NCBI GenBank assembly: GCA_012274445.1
Contig: JAAROD010000033.1
Location: 1,302,001-1,366,000 of the forward strand
Length of the DNA stretch: 64,000 nucleotides
Source: Sclerotiophoma versabilis
Taxonomy: Eukaryota; Ascomycota; Dothideomycetes; Pleosporales; Didymellaceae
Direction of reading: 5' to 3'
Notes under the pieces: model-generated
Database searches by the model: none
Told to the model about the DNA's origin: nothing
Seen by the model: only the letters and a program-made list of their open reading frames with translations
Shown: piece by piece, positions 57,565-64,000 of the stretch
Layout: each line of letters opens with the position of its first letter
Position numbering within the stretch: the first letter of the stretch is position 1
Made by a program: the position numbers and the translations under genes

Positions 57565-58378
57565 GGCCACGCAAGTCACGATCACTCGGAGGTCTCCATA
57601 GCATGAACGGAGATGCAACAATAGCTTAGGAGTAATACTCTGAGGACGTGGTCGACGCTTACAGAGTTATGTTTCGTGAAGAGCAAGGAGCTGGGAGAGT
57701 TGATAACAAGAGGTTGTGGAATGGAGGACCTCGCCAACCCATTTCGGGACCTGGCACAAACTGTTGCTACTTCGCGTCTTAATCTGAAATTCAAAGTTCT
57801 TTTGCAGAGTAGAAAACAGTTGACGGAAGACACCAAGGAGTGATGGGCCTAACCTTGGCAGCCAAGCACCTTCTTATCACCATCCGTAACCCCGCTTCCG
57901 TCATAGAACCTCGTCCTCCGAACATATCCCGCCTCCCACTTTTGCAAGTACTCACGATACCGGACCCTTGGCAGTCTTGGGTGCACGTACTTGAGCCTAA
58001 TCTTCTGCACTCGCGCACTGTTACAAAATAGTGACTACCTGAAGGTGCAGTGTCAGAAAGGCAAATAACTGTGGAAAGTTTGAAAATGCTGGATTCGGGG
58101 ACAGAATATACAAGTGCGTGGGATGTGAATAAGTGACACAGAAAACGCAACAATGTTTAGCAGCAATTCAGCCAAGCTTTACCACGCCATCCCATGCATG
58201 AAGATCCCATGCTATCACGGCACACGAACCGACAATATGACGACTATCTCCAAGATTTCAGACCAACTTGGCATGGACTCGGTCCTGGCAAGCTACAGTG
58301 GATGCTATAAGTAGCATCTAAGTTCGCAAAGTTCTGATTGATTCTAAAGTTCGCTCTGATTTAATCGAATCAGGTACC
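57565..58378. other. Spacer between the C2H2 and M20 peptidase genes
   Basis: Contains a possible tiny minus-strand gene described separately (57849-58190). The last 190 bp form the M20 peptidase promoter. Nothing else is supported. Confidence 0.4.
57849..58190 (-). CDS. Possible small basic protein (58 residues)
   Basis: Tentative. Exon 58190-58183 (ATGGCGTG) plus exon 58017-57849 after a 165-nt intron (GTAAAG...AACAG) would give a 58-residue, strongly basic and aromatic protein containing VHPRLPRVRYREYLQKW and ending KKVLGCQG. The composition resembles small mitochondrial ribosomal proteins, but I do not recognise the family. The main support is a 56-codon stop-free frame of protein-like composition with an acceptor in phase. 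Chance cannot be excluded. Confidence 0.3.
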
Positions 58379-59877
58379 ATGACACTCCTTGCGTCTTTAG
58401 TTGGCCTACTGGCCATTCCCTTAGCGTGTGCAGCACCTCAAGCGCAGAATCAAACCCCGAGCTCAGCATCCGGTGTAGTCGCTACTGCAGCAGTGAGCGC
58501 GACAGGCTCTGCTGGATCAGAGAATTGCCATTTCCACGCTGGTGTTGAGTAGGATTATTGCTAAAAGCCTCAAGTCTACCAACTAACTTTTTCGAGGCAC
58601 TGCGTAGACTCAATCGCCGCGACAGGTTCAGCTATTGCAACGGGTGCTACTGCGTCAGGACCCGCCGAAAGCTCGTCACCAACGGCCTCACTGGATCCTT
58701 TGACCACAGAAGAAACAGAAGCTCTCTTCCAGCTACACGAGAACCTGGTCAACATTCCATCAATATCAGATGACGAGATCGAGTGTGCGGAATGGCTTGA
58801 GGAGTATCTAAGCGAAAAGGGGTATTATGTCGTAAAAGTTCCTGTAACTGCGGGAGCTGAAGGCCGCTTCAATGTCTTTGCCTACCCTCAAGCGATCCGA
58901 GACAGCGGCAGCTGGCCTGAAGTCTTGATTAGCAGCCATATTGACACTGTTCGTTGACCACCTTTGAACACCAGATGTAGTTCTGCATACTGACAAAAGT
59001 GTAGGTCCCGCCATTCATCCCTTTCGAGACTCGTGAAAAGAATGGCACAACCTACCACTTCGGTCGAGGAAGTGTCGATGCTAAAGGACCCATCGCCACC
59101 ATGATCATTGCAACCGAGAAATTCCTCGCATCCCGAGAGGACAATCCCTCGCTAGGCCTTCTCTTCGTAGTCGGCGAAGAAACCGGCGGCGACGGTATGC
59201 GTGCGTTTGCAGAGTACGCCGCAAATACAACCTTCCGCGCAGGCATCTTTGGCGAACCAACTGAGGGCAAGCTGGCAACAGGACACAAGGGCGTTCTTGG
59301 CCTGACGCTCGATGTTGTTGGGCGCTCAGCTCACTCGGCGTACCCTCAGCTTGGATTAAGCGCGATCAATTACTTATCTGAGGCCATCGTGGCGATGAAT
59401 AGCCTCGAGCCTGCATTGCCTCGCAGCGACCTTCTTGGTCCTTCTACACTTAATGTCGGAGTTGTGCGCGGCGGGCTTGCAAACAACGTCATTGCACCAA
59501 ATGCCACAGCTGGCGTCTCCATTCGCATCGCTCGCAGCGAGAACGGATCTGTGGAGGTCGTCCGCGACATGATAGCTGGTATGATTGCGCCCATCATCCA
59601 GGAGGTCGAGGAGAGAAATGGAACGTTCAATGCTACATTCACCACAGCCTTCTATCCAGCCCAGATCTTGGACACTGGTGTGCCTGGGCTGGAGGAAGCG
59701 CCTGTGTTCTTTGGAACGGATATTCCGCTGCTACCTCAGGTTGAACAGAGGTACCTGTACGGAGCTGGAACGATTGAAGTTGCACATACACCGGACGAGC
59801 AACTAACACAGGAGGAGTTGGTGCAGGGTGCGGAGGCGTACGGTCTGATCCTGAGGCATTTGTTCCCAGAAAGCTGA
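58379..59877 (+). CDS. Secreted M20-family metallopeptidase (carboxypeptidase-like)
   Basis: Three exons: 58379-58541, 58608-58948 and 59005-59877, giving 458 residues. A signal peptide is clear (MTLLASLVGLLAIPLACAAP), followed by a Ser/Thr/Ala-rich linker of about 60 residues. The M20 zinc ligands appear in order: SSHIDTV (His, Asp), GRGSVDAKG (bridging Asp), GEETGGDG (catalytic Glu-Glu) and a C-terminal AHTPDEQL with the last His. The dimerisation domain lies between residues about 255 and 375, starting near HKGVLGLTLDVVGRSAHSAYP (the family's dimerisation His). The closest types are vacuolar/extracellular acetylornithine deacetylase-like or CPS1-like peptidases. It would trim small peptides or N-acyl amino acids outside the cell. 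Confidence 0.88.
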
Positions 59878-60018
59878 AAGCCAAGCAAATGAATCCAGCT
59901 ATCTAAATCAATAAAATTGTGCATAGGATTCGAATGACTCTAGGAATCTAACTACCAAGTGTGCCATTTCCGTGTGTACGGATACATACATCCACCACCT
60001 CACCATATCATCTCACAT

Positions 60019-61485
60019 TTACAACATAGGCCTCTCCGCGGCCGGATCCTGTCCTCTCCTAAACTTCGCCTCTATCCTCTCCCTACCCTTCTTCATGTAC
60101 TCATCCACCTCAGCATCGGTCAGCTCGGTCAATCCGCGCTCCACATCCACCTCATTCCTAGTCAAGCTCTTAGCCTTTATGAACACCCCATTCGTCTCAA
60201 TATGTTTCCCTTCAACAACCTCACGGCAAAACCTCGTGTACTCTGCATAATGCACAGGCGTGCCGGGGTTGTTCTCTAGCAGCATTGCAAAAGTATGCGG
60301 CATAGCTTCAAACTGGCGCCACACAACTGGAATGCCCTGCTTCGCAGCTCGTTGAGCAAGAGCCGCGTCTTCATCGTGCATCATCTCCTGCCCCACGCTG
60401 AAGAACATCGGCGGGCTCGCGCTCCAGTCCTTGGCGACGAGCGGAGAGACGAGGGGATGCAAGAGCGCGCTGCCTTCGCAGTACAAGTCTGCACGTGGCG
60501 GTTTCGCAGGCCAGATCTCGCAGGGCGTGAACTCGCGCTTTTCTGTCTGGCTGGGTGGCGGGAGGTAGTCGTACGTGACGCCTTCCTCGATGCTGGGGAG
60601 ACTGCGTGTGATATCCAACCAGGGACTTGTCAGGGCTACACCTACGGGGAGCGGGATCTCGACCTCTCTGCCGTTGAACTTAACGGTTGGAATGCGTCCG
60701 GGTGATGAGCGGTGGAGTTGCAGGACAAGTTGCAGCAGCGCTGTGCAGCATGTTCCGCCCGCTGAGTCACCAGCAAAGACAATTTCGCTTGCTGGTACGG
60801 CGTCGTGTGGGGCGCCCGGGGGAGGGTACAAGAGAGAGAGGTACGCGGTGAAGCTGTCCAGCAGAGCGGCGGGGAAAGGGTTTGCTGGCGCAAGTCTGTA
60901 GCGTACGTTGAACACTCTACCGCCTGTTTCCTTGGCTAAACGAGAAGTCACGTTGCGGTAAGTCGCCGGGTCCATAGCGTACATTCCTCCGCCGTGGAAG
61001 TGGAGGAGTGTAACTTTGGAGGTGACTTCTTGCATCAGCTTCGCGTACTCTTGCTTCTCGTCTCGATCTGTAGGTTGCGGCGCTTTGGGATCTGGAGCAT
61101 CTGCGCGGTACACATTCCATTCTGCTTCCAGTGGTCGGCTCTCTGGCTTAGTCCACTGCTCTTCTCCAGTACCCATTTCCTCAATCACCTTGAACAGCAG
61201 CTGCCGCAAATCGTCCTCTTCTGGTACATCCAGCTTCACCTTGCTAACCCAGACATTTCCCTTGATCCCGGGGTCTCGTGTAGTAAAGCCCTGGATTTTC
61301 GAGATTGGCGACGGCTTCGTGTTGGGCCCAAGCATGTCCCGGAAGAGTTTGGTTGTGAGTTCAGTCCGAAGATCCCATTTCGAAGATGTAGGAGATTGAC
61401 CGATGGTGTGCCAGAGTGCTGTTTTGAGCATCAGTGGTACCTTGGGTACAAGGAGCTTGAGCATTCCTGAAGGTGTGTCGTCCAT
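60019..61485 (-). CDS. Alpha/beta hydrolase, hormone-sensitive-lipase family
   Basis: Single exon, 488 residues from the ATG at 61485. The HSL-type signature HFHGGGM (oxyanion hole) is near residue 160, and the nucleophile elbow GDSAGG (Ser) near residue 238. The acid is likely in the DED region of the segment MMHDEDAALAQ, and the catalytic His is in AMPHTFAML near residue 425. There is no signal peptide. A hydrophobic N-terminal stretch (MLKLLVPKVPLMLKTALW) may associate with membranes. It is predicted to hydrolyse carboxyl esters of small or lipid alcohols; the substrate is unknown. It converges on the M20 peptidase gene. Confidence 0.87.
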   Translation of the reverse strand: MDDTPSGMLKLLVPKVPLMLKTALWHTIGQSPTSSKWDLRTELTTKLFRDMLGPNTKPSPISKIQGFTTRDPGIKGNVWVSKVKLDVPEEDDLRQLLFKVIEEMGTGEEQWTKPESRPLEAEWNVYRADAPDPKAPQPTDRDEKQEYAKLMQEVTSKVTLLHFHGGGMYAMDPATYRNVTSRLAKETGGRVFNVRYRLAPANPFPAALLDSFTAYLSLLYPPPGAPHDAVPASEIVFAGDSAGGTCCTALLQLVLQLHRSSPGRIPTVKFNGREVEIPLPVGVALTSPWLDITRSLPSIEEGVTYDYLPPPSQTEKREFTPCEIWPAKPPRADLYCEGSALLHPLVSPLVAKDWSASPPMFFSVGQEMMHDEDAALAQRAAKQGIPVVWRQFEAMPHTFAMLLENNPGTPVHYAEYTRFCREVVEGKHIETNGVFIKAKSLTRNEVDVERGLTELTDAEVDEYMKKGRERIEAKFRRGQDPAAERPML

Positions 61486-62142
61486 GGTGGCGACTGGATG
61501 TGGCTGAAGATCAACAAGATCGAATACGAGTTTGGAAGCTTGTTGGTGAACTATCTTAAACTGCTCAGATCGGAATTACAACGGATAGAAAGTAAAGGTA
61601 GACGATGAATAAGAAGAAGTGGCGTATGGAGCTTGAGCCTCGGTCGCTGGGCAAAAAGCGGAAATTGGGCCGAGGCTGCGCATTCTGGCGGCTGTGATTG
61701 GCTTGTTGACACGACAGATACGGCATGGCATGACTTGAGGTATGATCTTGTGTTGCTTATAGGGTCGCTATGTCAAGCAAGCAAGCAGATGGAAGGATAT
61801 GTGAGCTCATGTGTTCATGCATGTGATACATTGAGATAACTGAATATGAATATGAATAACCCAGACCTTTTCAGCCCAGGGGTATCTTTATGCTCATTCG
61901 CCTAACGCCAGCTGCTGTGCTCAAATTTAAGAACGTCGCCGAGATTTTCTTAACCGGTCTGAGGTAACTTGGAAAGGAGTAATTGGGTTGACCACTACGA
62001 CAGGTGCCACTCGCTTTGGTCTGTTGATCGAACTGCACCAGAGAGAACACAAGCCACGGCCACTGCATTGCGGGCATGCAAGCTGCAAGGCTTCAGTTTC
62101 GGGTAGGAGAGGCGCTAAAGGAGAGGTTTTTGTAGGCTTCGT
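61486..62142. other. Intergenic region
   Basis: Promoter of the hydrolase gene and 3' flank of the cyclin gene. No gene seen. Confidence 0.45.
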
Positions 62143-63204
62143 CTAGCCGTCTAGCTCACCCTCCTCACTGCCCCTCTCTGTCGCGTTGCCAGCCCCGTTC
62201 GCGGGGGGTTGATTTTGACTCGAGTCTTGCCCAGTCATTTGCACGCCTTCCATGCTTCGTGGTGTGTCGCCAAAATCGATGCCGTCTTCGGGTGTTCTAA
62301 GCCCAGAATACTTGTTCATGTCATCGTCCCTATCTGGGGATCTCTCGTATATGTCTGCCATGAGGTTGCAGGCTCTTCTGATATCGCGTAGCTTGACATG
62401 CTGAATCTCCCACCATGGCTTGCCATCATCATCCTCGAGGGTGACCTCAGCCATACGAGCGCCACAGTATAGAGATGCTGCTGCAATGGTCCGCGAATCG
62501 AATAGAAGGCACATTTGTGTAAGGGCAGAGTCGGCCAAGAATGCCCACGCAGAATTGCGCAGCTTCTTGTTGTGTTCAACGCCGTAGTACTTCATCATGT
62601 CGTACATCGTCTTGTATGGCGATTCGACATTCAGATCGAAGCACAAGCTCTCTAGCAGTACGTCTTCGCTGTACAAGATTGTGTCTCGCCATTTCCAGAA
62701 GTCCTTGGTCTGTTCATCGACGAGCTTGTTCGGGTCCTTGAGTGCGACTCGTACACATGCTACAACCAGCTCCTTCATCTTCCGGCAATTTTCCTCGACC
62801 TTCGTAGCCAGGAACAAAGCGGTTGCAGCAACTTGCTGGCAGTGTGTTAGACACGTTCGAGCACCTGCAGATCCACCAAATGTACTTACGTAGTGATGTA
62901 ACGGTTTGTAGCCAGGCTTCGGCTTCAGGCTGTTCCTCATGAGGTATCGGTTGAAGAAGACGGCGGCTGTGCTGAGGGTGGTTTGTGGTAGTTTGAGCAT
63001 CATTCCCACTTGCAAGATGAAATTCACTCCTTTCCGCCGCAAGGTGCGCTCTTCCTCTGGTGCCATCCCATCCAATATCGAGGGCGCTCGTTCTAGCTCA
63101 TCTTCGACAAAGATCCATTGTTGCTCTGCTTCAACTACCGGCGGTGGTGGCGGTCGTGGGCGCTCACGTCTCGGCGGCTGTGGTGCGCCTGCAGCTGGTA
63201 CCAT
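62143..63204 (-). CDS. Cyclin K/T-like cyclin (transcriptional CDK partner)
   Basis: Two exons, 63204-62890 and 62835-62143, give 335 residues. The frame also opens at a GTG at 63207, but the ATG at 63204 is preferred. The intron of 54 nt has GTAAGT...CCAG borders and a CTAAC branch, yet contains no stop and is a multiple of three, so unspliced RNA stays open. The N-terminus is Pro-rich; WIFVEDELERAPSILDGM starts the cyclin box typical of cyclin T/K/Pch1. TTLSTAAVFFNRYLM and ATALFLATKVEENCRKM are box signatures; a second cyclin fold follows (residues about 180-280) before a disordered acidic tail. Such cyclins activate Cdk9/Cdk12-type kinases that phosphorylate the RNA polymerase II C-terminal domain. 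Confidence 0.9.
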   Translation of the reverse strand: MVPAAGAPQPPRRERPRPPPPPVVEAEQQWIFVEDELERAPSILDGMAPEEERTLRRKGVNFILQVGMMLKLPQTTLSTAAVFFNRYLMRNSLKPKPGYKPLHHYVSTFGGSAGARTCLTHCQQVAATALFLATKVEENCRKMKELVVACVRVALKDPNKLVDEQTKDFWKWRDTILYSEDVLLESLCFDLNVESPYKTMYDMMKYYGVEHNKKLRNSAWAFLADSALTQMCLLFDSRTIAAASLYCGARMAEVTLEDDDGKPWWEIQHVKLRDIRRACNLMADIYERSPDRDDDMNKYSGLRTPEDGIDFGDTPRSMEGVQMTGQDSSQNQPPANGAGNATERGSEEGELDG

Positions 63205-63681
63205 CACCGGAGATGTCGCAGCGAAATTATGTGGTCTGCGATGCGCGGCGCGAACAAGAGCCGCTCAAACGGTCGTTACAAGAGCAGTAGTTGGTGGTAA
63301 GAGTGTGAGAAACAGCGATAGGGTTGCAATATGGTTTTGGGGAGAGCAGATCGCTGCGGGGTTATTGTGGTGTGGTGGTGTGGTGGTGTGGTGGTGTTGG
63401 AGGAATGGGATCCCAAGGTTGACGTTCCAAGGTTGTCAGTGCTCTCTCCCGCGGCGATCGAGCAAGGGTCAGCTTGCCAAGGCGAGGCTGAACGAACGCC
63501 TGCATGGGTCTCGAAATCTCCACGAACACCGTGTATCAACGACAACTGCAGCGACGACAACTGCAGCGACGACAACTGCAGCGACGACAACTGCAGCGAC
63601 GACAACTGCAGCGACTATACTGACAACTTTACTTGCTACCTAGTCTCGTAGATCCCTCCAGGAACAAGGCAAAGCACAAGA
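63205..63681. promoter_or_regulatory. Upstream region of the cyclin gene
   Basis: 477 bp including a GGTGT-type tandem tract near 63368-63399 and a 15-bp tandem repeat at 63538-63615 described separately. It is expected to hold the cyclin promoter and the 3' flank of the possible gene at the right edge. Confidence 0.45.
63538..63615. repeat. 15-bp tandem repeat, about five copies
   Basis: Five near-perfect head-to-tail copies of ACGACAACTGCAGCG are visible. Each contains CAACTG and the palindrome CTGCAG. A minisatellite in the upstream region of the cyclin gene. Confidence 0.85.
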
Positions 63682-64000
63682 TCACAGCGAAGCTACTTCG
63701 ACACCTTTGCTTCTCGCGTGTTTTCCAAAAATTTCTCGTTGGTTGTATCCGGCATCGTTCCCGTAGACGCCTTGGGGGTCACTCTTTTGCGCTGTAACAT
63801 TTAGACTGTCTTGCAGCGGTTTCTGCGTGCTTGAATTGACTGAAGACATGCAGTTTGCGCTCATATGAGCTGATCGCCAGGTGGTGTTCGGATCGGTTGC
63901 GGCATACTTGTTGGGCTCAAGCGTCAACTTCACGTAATTCTATCCAGCGCATTAAACGTCGCTGACATACCTTGAATCCCTACACAAATGCAAGTGTCAA
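63682..64000 (-). CDS. Possible 3' end of a gene running off the right edge
   Basis: A minus-strand frame ends at TGA (63684-63682) and reads back about 90 codons to a TAG that is immediately followed by protein-like sequence YVKLTLEPNKYA. A GATAG acceptor-like site sits just there, so an intron is likely, with the upstream exon outside or at the window edge. The family is not recognised. The tail is polar with several Asn and Ser. Confidence 0.35.

Noticed and set aside
1..64000. CRISPR arrays, bacterial operons, prophage or plasmid features
   Set aside because: No direct-repeat/spacer pattern, no Shine-Dalgarno-spaced gene strings; spliceosomal introns show that this is a eukaryotic nuclear genome.

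Overview
The window is nuclear DNA of a filamentous ascomycete. The genes have short introns (about 46-165 nt) with GT-AG borders and fungal-type branch sites, and the gene complement is fungal: NTE1, Arp9, Pex14, seipin, a HET-domain protein and a Zn2Cys6 regulator. I infer a Dothideomycete, probably Pleosporales, from overall resemblance; the sequence itself does not prove this. Exon borders were placed by eye from splice motifs, reading phase and family similarity, and first ATG codons were preferred over GTG/TTG/CTG frame openings.

Layout. Bases 1-13.4 kb are a compact housekeeping block: an LRR protein (+), guanine deaminase (-), actin-related protein Arp9 (-) and the lysophospholipase NTE1 (+), with Arp9 and NTE1 sharing a 265-bp divergent promoter. 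A soluble, membrane-anchor-less HMG-CoA-reductase-like gene follows at 14.2-15.4 kb. From 15.4 to about 37 kb the DNA is gene-poor and often AT-rich. It holds a decayed Tc1/mariner transposon, other relics, an eEF1A-lysine-methyltransferase-like gene, two broken genes (ankyrin repeats; an F-box/2EXR-like protein), a HET-domain gene fused to a degenerate caspase-like domain, a five-exon gene for a small secreted protein that is invisible as a long ORF, an isolated 5S rRNA gene with a truncated second copy, and a divergent pair of Zn2Cys6 regulator and FAD amine oxidase.

From 37.4 kb the window returns to core genes: mitochondrial glycine decarboxylase P-protein, Pex14, seipin, a large acidic nuclear protein, a large predicted mitochondrial protein, a PARP-type zinc-finger protein, a C2H2 zinc-finger protein, a secreted M20 peptidase, an HSL-type alpha/beta hydrolase and a cyclin K/T-like gene. 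The 3' end of one more gene may lie at the right edge.

Most core genes are independent units. The plausible functional groupings are the regulator/amine-oxidase pair at 31.2-34.8 kb, and the HET/caspase-like gene together with the secreted protein in the accessory segment. That segment has the character of a fast-evolving compartment: decayed transposon, pseudogenes, incompatibility-type and secreted genes.
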